Shown: in pieces, positions 1-9,910 of the stretch
How positions within the stretch are numbered: the stretch's first letter is position 1
How the letters are laid out: every line of letters begins with the position of its first letter
DNA from: Yersinia bercovieri ATCC 43970
GTDB taxonomy: Bacteria; Pseudomonadota; Gammaproteobacteria; Enterobacterales; Enterobacteriaceae
Assembly (NCBI RefSeq): GCF_013282745.1
Contig: NZ_CP054044.1
Location: forward strand, 124,001-188,000
Length of the DNA stretch: 64,000 bases
Direction: 5' to 3'
Notes under the pieces: generated by a model
What the model was told of the DNA's origin: nothing
Database searches by the model: none
Seen by the model: the letters and a program-made list of their open reading frames with translations, nothing else
Position numbers and translations under genes: made by a program

Positions 1-1541
1 AGCGGGGTTATGGCCGCTCACTCAACTGGGTGCTGGGCCATACACGCTGGGTGATGGTTGTGCTGCTTTCCACTATTGCGCTGAATGTCTGGCTCTATAT
101 CAGCATCCCGAAAACCTTTTTCCCTGAGCAGGATACCGGCCGCATGATGGGCTTTATTCAGGCGGATCAGAGCATCTCTTTCCAGGCGATGCAGCAAAAA
201 CTGAAAAATTTCATGAAGATCATCAATGATGATCCGGCGGTCGATAATGTCACCGGTTTTACTGGCGGTTCACGCACCAACAGCGGCTCAATGTTTATCT
301 CGCTCAAACCGCTGAGTGAACGCGGCGAAAGCGCCCAGCAAATTATCACCCGCTTGCGGGCCAAATTAGCCAAAGAGCCGGGCGCCAGTCTGTTTCTGGC
401 CCCGGTGCAAGATATCCGCGTTGGCGGGCGGCAAGCCAATGCCAGCTACCAATTTACCCTGCTGGCCGACGATCTGACCGCACTGCGTGAGTGGGAACCC
501 AAAGTGCGGGCCGCGCTGGCGAAGCTGCCGGAGCTGGCGGATGTTAACTCCGACCAGCAAGATAAAGGCGCTGAGATTGCGCTCACTTATGACCGTGAAA
601 CTATGGCGCGGCTGGGGATTGATGTCTCCGATGCTAATGCCCTGCTGAACAATGCCTTTGGTCAGCGGCAGATCTCCACCATTTATCAGCCGTTAAACCA
701 ATACAAGGTGGTGATGGAAGTCGCGCCACAATACACGCAGGATGTGAGTTCGCTGGACAAAATGTTTGTTATTAATAGCAGCGGCCAATCCATTCCGCTC
801 TCCTATTTCGCCAAGTGGCAACCTGCCAATGCGCCACTGGCGGTCAATCATCAGGGACTTTCTGCCGCTTCGACCATCTCGTTTAACTTACCGGAGGGTG
901 GCAGTTTATCTGCGGCGACTGCGGCCGTTGAGCGGGCGATGACCGAACTTGGCGTGCCCGCTAGCGTGCGCGGGACATTTACCGGCACCGCGCAGGTATT
1001 CCAGGAGACGCTGAAATCTCAGCTATGGCTGATTATGGCCGCCATCGCCACGGTCTATATCGTGCTCGGCATCCTGTATGAGAGCTATGTTCACCCGCTG
1101 ACTATCTTGTCAACACTGCCCTCCGCCGGTGTCGGGGCGCTGCTGGCGCTGGAGTTGTTCAATGCGCCCTTTAGCCTTATCGCCCTGATTGGCATTATGT
1201 TGTTGATTGGTATCGTGAAAAAGAACGCCATTATGATGGTGGACTTCGCCCTTGATGCACAGCGTAATGGCAATATCAGCGCCCGCGATGCTATTTTCCA
1301 GGCCAGTTTGCTGCGTTTCAGGCCAATTCTGATGACCACACTGGCGGCCCTGTTCGGCGCACTGCCACTGGTTCTCGGCAGTGGCGATGGGGCGGAGTTG
1401 CGCCAGCCGCTGGGGATCACCATTGTCGGCGGGTTAGTGGTGAGCCAACTGCTCACCCTCTACACCACGCCGGTGGTCTACCTCTACTTTGACCGGCTGC
1501 GCAGCCGTTTTAGCAAACAGCCGCTCATGAGGCTGGAGTAG
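1..1541 (+). CDS. mdtC: Multidrug efflux RND permease MdtC, 3' part (5' end outside window)
   Basis: The reading frame is open from the window edge to a TAG at 1539-1541, so roughly the last 512 residues of a protein of about 1,025 are present. The text matches the second half of the RND inner-membrane transporter MdtC: a periplasmic porter region beginning with the [11 protein letters not shown] segment, then the C-terminal transmembrane bundle with the [14 protein letters not shown] helix. MdtB and MdtC form a heteromultimer that works with MdtA and TolC to export bile salts, novobiocin and similar compounds. The next gene, 49 bp on, is baeS. In E. coli mdtD lies between mdtC and baeS; it is missing here. 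Assignment to MdtC over MdtB rests on sequence similarity and on its place next to baeS. Confidence 0.93.
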   Translation, partial: RGYGRSLNWVLGHTRWVMVVLLSTIALNVWLYISIPKTFFPEQDTGRMMGFIQADQSISFQAMQQKLKNFMKIINDDPAVDNVTGFTGGSRTNSGSMFISLKPLSERGESAQQIITRLRAKLAKEPGASLFLAPVQDIRVGGRQANASYQFTLLADDLTALREWEPKVRAALAKLPELADVNSDQQDKGAEIALTYDRETMARLGIDVSDANALLNNAFGQRQISTIYQPLNQYKVVMEVAPQYTQDVSSLDKMFVINSSGQSIPLSYFAKWQPANAPLAVNHQGLSAASTISFNLPEGGSLSAATAAVERAMTELGVPASVRGTFTGTAQVFQETLKSQLWLIMAAIATVYIVLGILYESYVHPLTILSTLPSAGVGALLALELFNAPFSLIALIGIMLLIGIVKKNAIMMVDFALDAQRNGNISARDAIFQASLLRFRPILMTTLAALFGALPLVLGSGDGAELRQPLGITIVGGLVVSQLLTLYTTPVVYLYFDRLRSRFSKQPLMRLE

Positions 1542-1590
1542 TCTGTCATCTGGCCCACCGCCCCAGCAAACCGATAGAGATAGGTGAAAA

Positions 1591-2967
1591 ATGAGGATCG
1601 GCATTACCGGAAAACTGTTTATGGCGATATTTGCCACCTGCATATTAGTGCTGATCACCATGCATTGGGGCGTGAGAGCCAGCTTCGAGCGCGGTTTTAT
1701 TGATTACATCAAGCAGAGTAATGAGCAGCGGATCAGCATGTTAGGCAATGCGCTGGAGGTGCAGTATCAGCAACATGGCAACTGGGATTTCCTGCGCAAT
1801 AATGATCAGCTGATTTATCAGATCATGCGCTCATTCGAACAGAGTGGTGATAACAGCCGCAGTATGCCCCCACATGGCTGGCGCGCCCAATTTTGGGTTG
1901 TCGATCAGCACAATAATCTGTTGGCCGGGCGCAGTGACCGGGTGCCAAAAGAGGCCAGCCGCCAGGCTATCACCGTGAATAAACAGGTGGTGGGCTGGGT
2001 GATGTCGACACCATCGGAAAAACTGACCCGCAATGCCGATATCAACTTTGATCTGCAACAGCGCCGCACCAGTTGGATGATTGTCGGCCTCTCGACCCTA
2101 CTGGCGGCGGCCGCCACCTGGCTATTATCGCGCGGCATGTTGGCACCGGTAAAACGGTTGGTGGAGGGCACCCATCGGCTAGCCGCCGGTGATTTCAGCA
2201 CCCGCGTGGCTGTTAGCAGCCGTGATGAGCTAGGCCGTCTGGCACAGGACTTTAACCAGCTCGCCAGTTCGCTGGAGAAAAATGAGCAGATGCGGCGCGA
2301 TTTCATGGCCGATGTCTCCCATGAATTGCGCACCCCACTGGCGGTATTGCGCGGTGAGCTGGAGGCCCTGCAAGATGGCGTGCGCCAACCGACACCTGAA
2401 TCCTTGATTTCGCTGCAAGCTGAGGTCGGCATACTCACCAAGCTGGTCAATGACCTGCATCAATTGTCGCTCTCAGATCACGGCGCACTGGCCTACCGCA
2501 AAACCCAGTTGGATGCCGTGCGGCTGCTACAGATTGCCGTTGCCAGCTTCCATGGCCGCTTCCAAAGCAAAAATATCACCGTGATGGCTAATCTGCCGGA
2601 GCAGGGGGTTATCTTTGGCGATCCCGACCGCCTGAATCAGCTGTTCCACAATTTGCTGGAGAACAGTTTGCGCTATACCAATGAGGGCGGGCGGCTAGAG
2701 ATCACCGCACAACTCGATGACGATACCTTAACGCTACACTGGCAGGACAGTAAACCGGGCCTGAGTGACGAACAGTTGCAGCGTATTTTTGAGCGTTTTT
2801 ATCGCACCGAAAGTTCGCGTAACCGCGCCAGTGGCGGATCGGGGCTGGGCCTGGCAATTTGTCACAATATTGTCGAGGCCCATGGGGGGAAAATCAGCGC
2901 GGCACATTCACCTTTAGGGGGGCTGCGGATTACGGTACTATTTCCCCTCTTCCACTCCATAGGGTAA
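1591..2967 (+). CDS. baeS: Sensor histidine kinase BaeS
   Basis: 458-residue envelope-stress sensor kinase. An N-terminal transmembrane helix (about 10-28) and a second one (about 162-180) bracket a periplasmic sensor loop. A HAMP domain follows (about 180-235), then the dimerisation/phosphoacceptor helix with SHELRTPLAVL (phosphorylated His about 244), and an HATPase domain with the N-box around NLLENSLRY and the G-box GGSGLGLAI. It phosphorylates BaeR, whose gene starts 3 bp after the stop codon, so the two are co-transcribed and probably translationally linked. In E. coli the Bae system activates mdtABC in response to indole, flavonoids and metals; the linkage to mdtC here supports the same role. 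Confidence 0.95.
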   Translation: MRIGITGKLFMAIFATCILVLITMHWGVRASFERGFIDYIKQSNEQRISMLGNALEVQYQQHGNWDFLRNNDQLIYQIMRSFEQSGDNSRSMPPHGWRAQFWVVDQHNNLLAGRSDRVPKEASRQAITVNKQVVGWVMSTPSEKLTRNADINFDLQQRRTSWMIVGLSTLLAAAATWLLSRGMLAPVKRLVEGTHRLAAGDFSTRVAVSSRDELGRLAQDFNQLASSLEKNEQMRRDFMADVSHELRTPLAVLRGELEALQDGVRQPTPESLISLQAEVGILTKLVNDLHQLSLSDHGALAYRKTQLDAVRLLQIAVASFHGRFQSKNITVMANLPEQGVIFGDPDRLNQLFHNLLENSLRYTNEGGRLEITAQLDDDTLTLHWQDSKPGLSDEQLQRIFERFYRTESSRNRASGGSGLGLAICHNIVEAHGGKISAAHSPLGGLRITVLFPLFHSIG

Positions 2968-2970
2968 CTC

Positions 2971-3696
2971 ATGGTAATGCACGAGCCGCTTCAGTCTGCC
3001 AGCCAGTCTGGCTGCGTATTGATTGTTGAAGATGAACCTAAACTCGGCCAATTATTGGTCGATTATCTACAAGCGGCGGGTTACAGCACCCAGTGGATCA
3101 CCAATGGCGCAGAGGTCGTGGCCGCCGTGCGCCAGGCCCCACCGGCGATGATATTGCTGGATTTAATGCTACCGGGCAGCGATGGCATCACCATTTGCCG
3201 GGAAATTCGCCGTTTCTCCGATGTGCCCATCATGATGGTCACGGCAAAAACCGAGGAGATCGACCGCTTACTGGGGCTGGAGATCGGTGCTGATGACTAT
3301 ATCTGCAAACCCTATAGCCCACGGGAGGTGGTGGCGCGGGTTAAAACCATTCTGCGCCGCTGCCAACAACAGCGCGAACAGCCCAGTGAGAGTGCGCCGC
3401 TGCTGATTGATGAGTCGCGCTTTCAGGCCAGTTATCAGGGTCACTTACTGGAGCTGACGCCGGCAGAGTTTCGCCTGCTGAAAATACTGGCAACACAGCC
3501 GGGACATGTGTTTAGCCGCGAACAGCTGCTCAATAATCTCTATGACGACTATCGTGTGGTGACTGACCGCACTATCGACAGTCATATCAAAAATCTGCGG
3601 CGCAAACTGGAAGCGCTCGATGGCGAGAAGCCTTTTATCCGCGCGGTTTATGGCATGGGGTATCGTTGGGAAGCAGAGATCTGTCGTTTACTGTAA
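2971..3696 (+). CDS. baeR: Response regulator BaeR
   Basis: 241-residue OmpR/PhoB-type response regulator. The receiver domain (about 15-130) shows the acidic pocket ED(20-21), the phosphoacceptor Asp at about 64 in ILLDLMLPG, and the conserved Thr/Lys in VTAK. The C-terminal winged-helix DNA-binding domain includes LTPAEFRLL and [17 protein letters not shown]. Length and sequence are close to E. coli BaeR (240 residues). The first ATG is used; a second ATG lies two codons later. It is the last gene of the mdt-bae block; yegP downstream has its own ribosome-binding site after a gap of 113 bp. Confidence 0.95.
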   Translation: MVMHEPLQSASQSGCVLIVEDEPKLGQLLVDYLQAAGYSTQWITNGAEVVAAVRQAPPAMILLDLMLPGSDGITICREIRRFSDVPIMMVTAKTEEIDRLLGLEIGADDYICKPYSPREVVARVKTILRRCQQQREQPSESAPLLIDESRFQASYQGHLLELTPAEFRLLKILATQPGHVFSREQLLNNLYDDYRVVTDRTIDSHIKNLRRKLEALDGEKPFIRAVYGMGYRWEAEICRLL

Positions 3697-3809
3697 TTTC
3701 ATCGCGACAGAAGATCTATTAATGTTGGTGGTGCATGGCGCATTGACCTCACTTTCGGTCAACGTTGACTACACTCAGTAGAGTTATCACAACCAACAGG
3801 AGAAACACT

Positions 3810-4148
3810 ATGGCCATGGGTCACTATGAGATTAAAAAGGCAAAGAATGGGCAATACCATTTCAATCTGAAAGCCAGCAATGGTGAAATTATTCTCTCCA
3901 GTGAGATGTATGCCAGTAAAGCCTCCGCAGAGAACGGCATCGCATCAGTACAGAGTAACTCGCCACTAGAGAGCCAGTACGAGTCTAAACGTAATGTCAA
4001 AAACGAGCCATATTTCGTTTTGAAAGCGAAGAACCATCAAGTTATTGGTGTCAGCGAAGCCTACAGTTCCGAAGCTGCCGCTAAAAATGGCATTGCCTCA
4101 GTGATGAAAAATGGCCCGACAGCAACAATAAAAGATTTGACGCTGTAA
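3810..4148 (+). CDS. yegP: YegP family protein (two DUF1508 repeats)
   Basis: 112-residue small soluble protein made of two copies of the DUF1508 module: YEIKKAKNGQYHFNLKASNGE...AENGIASVQ and YFVLKAKNHQVIGVSEAY...AKNGIASVM. Its molecular role is not established; E. coli YegP (110 residues) has the same two-repeat build. An upstream in-frame ATG at 3765 would add 15 residues. The start at 3810 is preferred because CAGGAGAAACACT precedes it directly and it matches the family length. The position between baeR and trhP is the same as in E. coli. A terminator hairpin follows. Confidence 0.9.
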   Translation: MAMGHYEIKKAKNGQYHFNLKASNGEIILSSEMYASKASAENGIASVQSNSPLESQYESKRNVKNEPYFVLKAKNHQVIGVSEAYSSEAAAKNGIASVMKNGPTATIKDLTL

Positions 4149-4167
4149 CTTTTAACTTTTACCTCTC

Positions 4168-4199
4168 CCTGCGCGGGCTACCTTACCGCGCATTTTATT
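4168..4199 (+). terminator. Rho-independent terminator after yegP
   Basis: Seven-base stem TGCGCGG (4170-4176) pairs with CCGCGCA (4186-4192) around a nine-base loop and is followed by TTTTATTG. It lies 21 bp after the yegP stop codon. Confidence 0.7.
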
Positions 4200-4358
4200 G
4201 ATTTAGCATCAATAATCAACGATGATTATATTAACCCATCGCCATGTGATTAATTTTAACTATTGAGTTAATTTAACGCTTATAAATTTATCTCCACCAT
4301 AGAGATCATATATAACCTGCTGCGGCATACTGTCAGCAAAAATATTGCTAACAGTGAG

Positions 4359-4435
4359 TTGATCTAAATCATTTAAACCTTACAAAAATTGTGCAAGGGC
4401 TGATTTTCACGATGGGCAAGGTTACAATCCCCGGC
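4359..4435 (+). promoter_or_regulatory. FNR-like box and candidate promoter before trhP
   Basis: TTGAT-CTAA-ATCAT at 4359-4372 matches the FNR consensus TTGAT-N4-ATCAA in nine of ten fixed positions. About 50 bp further on, TACAAT at 4423-4428 could be a -10 element with transcription starting near 4435. That would put the box centre near -70, a position compatible with class I activation. The trhP start codon is at 4493. Nothing else is seen in the 344-bp gap 4149-4492 apart from the yegP terminator and a GCCAC/GTGG hairpin near 4440-4462. The regulatory role is inferred. Confidence 0.45.
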
Positions 4436-4492
4436 TTTTAGCCACCCCTGCGGGCGTGGTTCTGACTTGAACTCAGACTGAGAGCCAACAAT

Positions 4493-5887
4493 ATGTCGTC
4501 ATCAGCACTATCCTCTAATGCACCTTTTACACCGGAACTGCTATCCCCTGCCGGTACACTTAAAAATATGCGCTATGCCTTTGCTTACGGCGCGGATGCG
4601 GTTTATGCCGGTCAGCCGCGTTACAGCTTGCGGGTGCGTAATAATGAATTCAATCACGAGAATCTGGCATTAGGTATTGAGGAAGCCCATGCACTTGGCA
4701 AACGCTTCTATGTGGTGGTGAATATTGCCCCCCACAACTCCAAACTGAAAACCTTCCTGCGTGATTTGAAACCGGTGATCGATATGGGGCCAGATGCGCT
4801 GATTATGTCTGATCCCGGCTTGATTATGCTGGTGCGGGAAGCATTTCCAGCGATGGATATCCATCTGTCAGTGCAAGCTAACGCCGTCAACTGGGCGACC
4901 GTCAAATTCTGGCAGCAGATGGGCTTGACCCGGGTGATCCTCTCCCGTGAGTTATCACTGGACGAGATTGCAGAAATCCGCGCGCAAGTCCCTGACATGG
5001 AACTGGAAGTGTTTGTCCACGGCGCACTGTGCATGGCCTATTCAGGTCGCTGCCTGCTCTCCGGCTATATCAATAAGCGCGATCCAAATCAGGGCACCTG
5101 CACCAATGCTTGCCGCTGGGAATATAACGTTCAGGAAGGCAAAGAGGACGATATCGGCAATATTGTGCATATTCATCAGCCTATCGCGGTGAAGAGTGTC
5201 GAGCCAACTCTGGGTATCGGCGCCCCCACCGACAAAGTGTTTATGCTAGAAGAAGCGCAGCGCCCGGGGGAGTATATGACCGCCTCAGAAGATGAGCACG
5301 GCACTTACATCATGAACTCAAAAGACCTGCGGGCTATCCAGCATGTGGAGCGGTTGACCCAATTGGGTGTGCATTCGCTGAAAATTGAGGGCCGAACCAA
5401 ATCGTTCTACTATTGCGCCCGCACCGCGCAGGTCTATCGCCGCGCCATTGATGATGCTGTCGCGGGTAAACCTTTCGATCCCACACTATTGACCACACTA
5501 GAAGGTCTGGCACACCGCGGCTATACCGAGGGCTTCCTACGCCGTCACGTGCATGAAGATCAACAAACTTACGACTACGGTTATTCGGTTTCAGAGCGCC
5601 AACAATTTGTCGGTGAGTTTACTGCTGTACGCCGTGATGGCCTGGCTGAAGTGGTGGTCAAAAACAAATTTTCGGTCGGTGACAGTGTTGAGCTGATGAC
5701 GCCAAACGGCAATATCCAGTTCACCCTTGAGAGCATGCAGGATAAAAAAGGCCAAGCGGCGGATATTGCTCCGGGTAATGGGCATATCATGTATTTGCCT
5801 ATCCCGGCTGATATTGATGTGGAATATGGCTTACTGATCCGTAATCTGAACGGAACAAATAGCCGTAATCCCCATGAAAAAGCGTAA
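4493..5887 (+). CDS. trhP: tRNA U34 hydroxylation protein TrhP (peptidase U32 family, formerly YegQ)
   Basis: 464-residue member of the U32 family. The family hallmark is seen in EVFVHGALCMAYSGRC, followed by further cysteines in GTCTNACRW that would form an iron-sulfur cluster site. The N-terminus FTPELLSPAGTLKNMRYAFAYGADAVY is typical of the TIM-barrel part, and a beta-rich C-terminal domain starts near residue 385. In E. coli TrhP makes 5-hydroxyuridine at wobble position 34 of tRNA in a prephenate-dependent, oxygen-independent way, parallel to the oxygen-dependent enzyme TrhO. It stands alone here, with an FNR-like box upstream and CyaR downstream. Confidence 0.92.
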   Translation: MSSSALSSNAPFTPELLSPAGTLKNMRYAFAYGADAVYAGQPRYSLRVRNNEFNHENLALGIEEAHALGKRFYVVVNIAPHNSKLKTFLRDLKPVIDMGPDALIMSDPGLIMLVREAFPAMDIHLSVQANAVNWATVKFWQQMGLTRVILSRELSLDEIAEIRAQVPDMELEVFVHGALCMAYSGRCLLSGYINKRDPNQGTCTNACRWEYNVQEGKEDDIGNIVHIHQPIAVKSVEPTLGIGAPTDKVFMLEEAQRPGEYMTASEDEHGTYIMNSKDLRAIQHVERLTQLGVHSLKIEGRTKSFYYCARTAQVYRRAIDDAVAGKPFDPTLLTTLEGLAHRGYTEGFLRRHVHEDQQTYDYGYSVSERQQFVGEFTAVRRDGLAEVVVKNKFSVGDSVELMTPNGNIQFTLESMQDKKGQAADIAPGNGHIMYLPIPADIDVEYGLLIRNLNGTNSRNPHEKA

Positions 5888-5905
5888 CGTAAAACAATAA
5901 AAAAT

Positions 5906-5933
5906 ATTGCCATCGCTAAGGTGGCATTTTTAG
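5906..5933 (+). terminator. Probable terminator after trhP
   Basis: TGCCA (5908-5912) pairs with TGGCA (5922-5926) and is followed by five T residues. The five-base stem is short, so efficiency is uncertain. Confidence 0.45.
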
Positions 5934-5939
5934 CAAATA

Positions 5940-5982
5940 TTAGAATTAGATCACATCAATTATAATGGCGGAGGGGTAGTAT
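5940..5982 (+). promoter_or_regulatory. Candidate CRP-dependent promoter of cyaR
   Basis: A TCACA half-site at 5951-5955 has the weak partner TTAGA at 5940-5944 with the spacing of a CRP operator; its centre is 5947.5. A -10-like TAGTAT lies at 5977-5982, giving a start near 5989. The operator would then be centred at -41.5, the class II position. CyaR is activated by cAMP-CRP in E. coli. The assignment combines the observed half-site with that knowledge. Confidence 0.5.
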
Positions 5983-5988
5983 AGCTCG

Positions 5989-6079
5989 AGTACAATCAAG
6001 AACTAAAAAAGTTTTAAAACAAGACTAGGAACCACCTCCTTGGCTAGCCCAATCTCCCTTGGGCTGGCCTTTTCTTTTT
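5989..6079 (+). ncRNA. cyaR: CyaR (RyeE) small RNA
   Basis: The segment carries the CyaR signature: the conserved seed AGGAACCACCTCCTT at about 6027-6041 and AATCTCCCTT at 6051-6060. A terminator stem GGC-TA-GCCCAA / TTGGGC-TG-GCC follows, with the T-rich tail ending near 6079. It sits just after trhP, as cyaR follows yegQ in E. coli. CyaR is an Hfq-dependent RNA that represses ompX, nadE, luxS and yqaE through the anti-Shine-Dalgarno-like seed. The first part (about 5989-6026) is A-rich and differs from E. coli, while the seed and terminator half are nearly unchanged. The 5' end is estimated. Confidence 0.9.
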
Positions 6080-6297
6080 GATGTCTATCTATATGATTAA
6101 AAAGGATTTTTCTTGTTTTTTATTATTAGCAACCCTTGTTAAGCTATTAACTAATAATAAGAAAATCCTGTTGTCATCAATAATCTCACCTCAAATAATA
6201 ATTATTCCAGTTAGCTTCATATTCTAGTAAAAATAAAATCCACCCCTATTAAACCTAACAATCATTAATAAATTCAATTATTCTTTAAATAATCTGA

Positions 6298-6347
6298 TAT
6301 ACCCAAATCATTGGTGATGCAGCTAGGCATCAAGGATGAAGGGTATA
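6298..6347. repeat. Miniature ERIC remnant before yegS
   Basis: A 50-bp element bounded by TATACCC and GGGTATA. Its left part (ACCCAAATCATTGGTGATG, then CAGCTAGGCA) and right part (AAGGATGAAGGGTATA) match the two ends of the ERIC units found elsewhere in this window, but the central CCCGATGAGCT/AGTGATTCGGG core is missing. This is an ERIC with an internal deletion, 34 bp before the yegS start. The A+T-rich stretch between CyaR and this element (6080-6297) holds nothing else recognised. Confidence 0.75.
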
Positions 6348-6381
6348 TACTCGCTATTACAGAATTGATCCGGAGCAAGCT

Positions 6382-7281
6382 ATGACCCCAACGCCGTGTG
6401 CCCTTCTCGTCTTGAACGGTAAAGAATCAGGTAATCTTGATGTTCGCAATGCCGTCAAAAACCTACGTGAGGAGGGTGTCACAATTCATGTTCGGGTCAC
6501 CTGGGAGCAAGGTGATGCGAAACGTTATGTCGCAGAAGCCGCTGTTCTGGGTGTTGATGTCGTGATTGCTGGCGGCGGGGATGGCACTCTGAATGAGGTC
6601 ACGACCGCATTAATGGCAATAGCTGCCGAAAATCGGCCCGATTTAGGTATCCTGCCACTCGGCACCGCCAACGATTTTGCCACCAGCTGCAACATTCCCC
6701 TGCAAATAGAGAACGCATTGCAATTAGCGGTTAAAGGCCGCGCCGTGACCATTGATATCGCGCAGGTGAATAGCGAGCACTATTTTATCAATATGGCGAC
6801 GGGTGGCTTTGGGACTCGAATCACCACTGAAACCCCCGAAAAACTCAAAGCAGTACTGGGCGGAGCTTCCTATTTTATTCATGGCCTGATGCGCATGGAT
6901 GCGATTAAAGCAGACAGCTGTGAAATCCATGGGCCTGAGTTCAACTGGGCGGGTGATGCATTGGTGATAGGAATAGGTAATGGCAGACAAGCTGGCGGCG
7001 GACAGCCTCTCTGTCCTGATGCACTGATTAATGATGGCCTGCTGCAATTGCGGTTATTGACTGCCGAAGAGCTGCTCCCTGCCCTGTTGACCAGTCTATT
7101 CAGCGGCGAGAAAAATAAAAATGTGGTTGAGGCCAATCTGACCTGGCTGGAAATTACTGCGCCGCACGACATCATCTTCAATCTGGACGGTGAACCATTG
7201 TCCGGCAAACATTTCCGCATTGAAATCGTTCCCAATGCCATCCAGTGCCGCTTACCCCCTAATTGTGAGCTGCTCGGCTAA
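6382..7281 (+). CDS. yegS: Lipid kinase YegS
   Basis: 299-residue member of the diacylglycerol kinase catalytic-domain family. The nucleotide-binding signature GGGDGTLNE is at about residues 64-72, and [10 protein letters not shown] follows at the expected distance. The C-terminal beta-sandwich contains the [24 protein letters not shown] segment typical of YegS. E. coli YegS phosphorylates phosphatidylglycerol in vitro; its physiological substrate is not settled. It is monocistronic here, between cyaR and the srl operon. Confidence 0.92.
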   Translation: MTPTPCALLVLNGKESGNLDVRNAVKNLREEGVTIHVRVTWEQGDAKRYVAEAAVLGVDVVIAGGGDGTLNEVTTALMAIAAENRPDLGILPLGTANDFATSCNIPLQIENALQLAVKGRAVTIDIAQVNSEHYFINMATGGFGTRITTETPEKLKAVLGGASYFIHGLMRMDAIKADSCEIHGPEFNWAGDALVIGIGNGRQAGGGQPLCPDALINDGLLQLRLLTAEELLPALLTSLFSGEKNKNVVEANLTWLEITAPHDIIFNLDGEPLSGKHFRIEIVPNAIQCRLPPNCELLG

Positions 7282-8233
<952 letters not shown>

Positions 8234-8268
8234 TATGTAAATTAAATACATACTGTGTGGAGCAGATC

Positions 8269-9270
8269 ATGAGTGAATTTATCCGGATTGAAAAAGGCGA
8301 AGGCGGTTGGGGTGGCCCATTAGTGCTGCCCATCGTCCCCGGTAAGAAAATTGTTTATATCACGGCAGGAACTCGCCCGGCGATTATTGACCGTATTAGT
8401 GAACTGACCGGCTGGGAAGCGGTTGATGGATTTAAAGAAGGTGAACCACCAGCAGAAGAGATCGCGGTCGCCATTATTGACTGCGGTGGCACCCTGCGCT
8501 GCGGCCTGTATCCCAAACGCCGTATTCCAACCGTCAACATCCATTCAACCGGTCAATCCGGCCCGATGGCGCAATACATACTGGAAGATATTTATGTTTC
8601 CGGGGTGCGTGAAAAAAATATCCAGAAAATCAGCGGAGCTGACCAGGCAACAGCAGCCGTAGTGAACACCGAATCCGCAGCTGCGGTGGCAGCCAAAGGT
8701 GGGCGTGATTACGACACCAGCAAGAAAATCACCGAGCAGAGTGACGGATTGTTGGCGAAAGTGGGTATGGGCATGGGCTCTGTCGTGGCGGTGTTCTTCC
8801 AGTCAGGCCGCGACACCATTGATACCGTGCTGAAAACTATCCTGCCGTTTATGGCCTTCGTTTCAGCCTTAATCGGCATCATCATGGCATCTGGTTTGGG
8901 TGATTTTATTGCCCACGGCTTAACTCCACTGGCTAGCAGCCCGATAGGGTTAGTGCTCCTGGCGCTGATCTGCTCCTTCCCGCTGCTGTCCCCATTCTTA
9001 GGCCCAGGGGCGGTTATTGCCCAGGTTATTGGCGTATTAGTTGGGGTACAAATTGGTTTGGGGAATATCCCACCACAATTAGCCCTGCCAGCGTTATTTG
9101 CGATAAATGCTCAGGCAGCCTGTGACTTTATCCCTGTTGGTCTCTCTCTGGCTGAAGCGAAGCAAGATACCGTGCGGGTTGGCGTCCCATCAGTACTGGT
9201 TGGTCGCTTCCTCACCGGCGCACCAACGGTATTGATTGCCTGGGCAGTATCGGCCTTTATCTATCAGTAA
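8269..9270 (+). CDS. srlE: Sorbitol PTS subunit IIBC, SrlE
   Basis: 333-residue EIIBC component. The N-terminal EIIB part (about 1-130) carries [15 protein letters not shown]; one of Cys72 or Cys78, most likely the first, would be phosphorylated. The C-terminal half from about 190 holds the IIC1 membrane helices. An in-frame GTG at 8257 would add four residues, but it lies inside the GTGGAG ribosome-binding site, so ATG 8269 is the start. It is somewhat longer than the E. coli protein (319), mainly in an Ala/Glu-rich linker around residues 125-165. SrlE phosphorylates sorbitol during uptake, receiving phosphate from SrlB. Confidence 0.95.
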   Translation: MSEFIRIEKGEGGWGGPLVLPIVPGKKIVYITAGTRPAIIDRISELTGWEAVDGFKEGEPPAEEIAVAIIDCGGTLRCGLYPKRRIPTVNIHSTGQSGPMAQYILEDIYVSGVREKNIQKISGADQATAAVVNTESAAAVAAKGGRDYDTSKKITEQSDGLLAKVGMGMGSVVAVFFQSGRDTIDTVLKTILPFMAFVSALIGIIMASGLGDFIAHGLTPLASSPIGLVLLALICSFPLLSPFLGPGAVIAQVIGVLVGVQIGLGNIPPQLALPALFAINAQAACDFIPVGLSLAEAKQDTVRVGVPSVLVGRFLTGAPTVLIAWAVSAFIYQ

Positions 9271-9339
9271 GAGTTATCGAATCGATAAGAGCATCACCTA
9301 AAGATTTCTGTAATACATTCAACGGTTAAGGATGTACGT

Positions 9340-9702
9340 ATGAATACTATTTATCAGACAACCATTACCACTATCGGCGACAGCGCCCGCGAGGCGCTGC
9401 TTGATGACATGCTCATCACCTTCCGCGAGGGGGCACCCAAAGATATTGAAGAGTTCTGTTTTATCCACCAGCACAGTACCACTGATGGGGAGTTACAGGC
9501 AGGCAACATTATGGAACTGGCACAGCTGCGCTACATCATCACTGCGGTTGGCGAGGTGGCAACTCAAAATCTGCGGGAGTTGGGCCACGTCACCATCCGT
9601 TTCAATGGTGATCAGCAGCCCGAGTTCCCCGGCTCCATCCATGTGAATGGCCCGACCCCCAGTGATATTCCTGTTGGTAGCTCACTGAAATTTATTCGTT
9701 AA
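9340..9702 (+). CDS. srlB: Sorbitol PTS subunit IIA, SrlB
   Basis: 120-residue soluble EIIA(Gut) protein. FCFIHQHSTT places histidines at 43 and 45 in the phosphorylation-site region; His43 is the probable phosphocarrier that takes phosphate from HPr and passes it to SrlE. Length and sequence are close to E. coli SrlB. A ribosome-binding site TAAGGATG precedes the ATG. The gap to srlD (208 bp) is unusually large for this operon because an ERIC element is inserted there. Confidence 0.95.
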   Translation: MNTIYQTTITTIGDSAREALLDDMLITFREGAPKDIEEFCFIHQHSTTDGELQAGNIMELAQLRYIITAVGEVATQNLRELGHVTIRFNGDQQPEFPGSIHVNGPTPSDIPVGSSLKFIR

Positions 9703-9718
9703 TTTATTTATTAATTTA

Positions 9719-9899
9719 TATCCGACGTTATTGGCGTTGCAGCGAGTGACAAATCGGTCAAACCGATTTGAACAGCATTTATGCTAGCCCGCAGGGTGAG
9801 CCTCAAAAAGGCTCATTAATCCCGATGAGCTGACATCAGTCAGTGATTCGGGTGAAAGAGTGCCGCTAACACAGCTGCAGCTTCAAGTACGAAGGATAA
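9719..9899. repeat. ERIC element with a hairpin-rich insertion, between srlB and srlD
   Basis: The ERIC core CCCGATGAGCTGACATCAGT..AGTGATTCGGG and the right end CAGCTTCAAGTACGAAGGATA are clear at about 9828-9898; the left end GACGTTATTGGCGTTGCAG is at about 9723-9742. Between them is about 70 bp of extra sequence containing a perfect hairpin AAATCGGT-CAA-ACCGATTT (9751-9769) and a second one GAGCCT-CAAAA-AGGCTC (9798-9814). ERICs with insertions of this order have been described in Yersinia. Transcribed as part of the srl mRNA, it would fold into several stem-loops just before the srlD ribosome-binding site. Confidence 0.8.
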
Positions 9900-9910
9900 T
9901 GGAGGTGTAT

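Noticed and set aside
1091..2450. Long antisense frames over mdtC and baeS
   Set aside because: Shadow frames of strongly conserved genes; translations show no family features.
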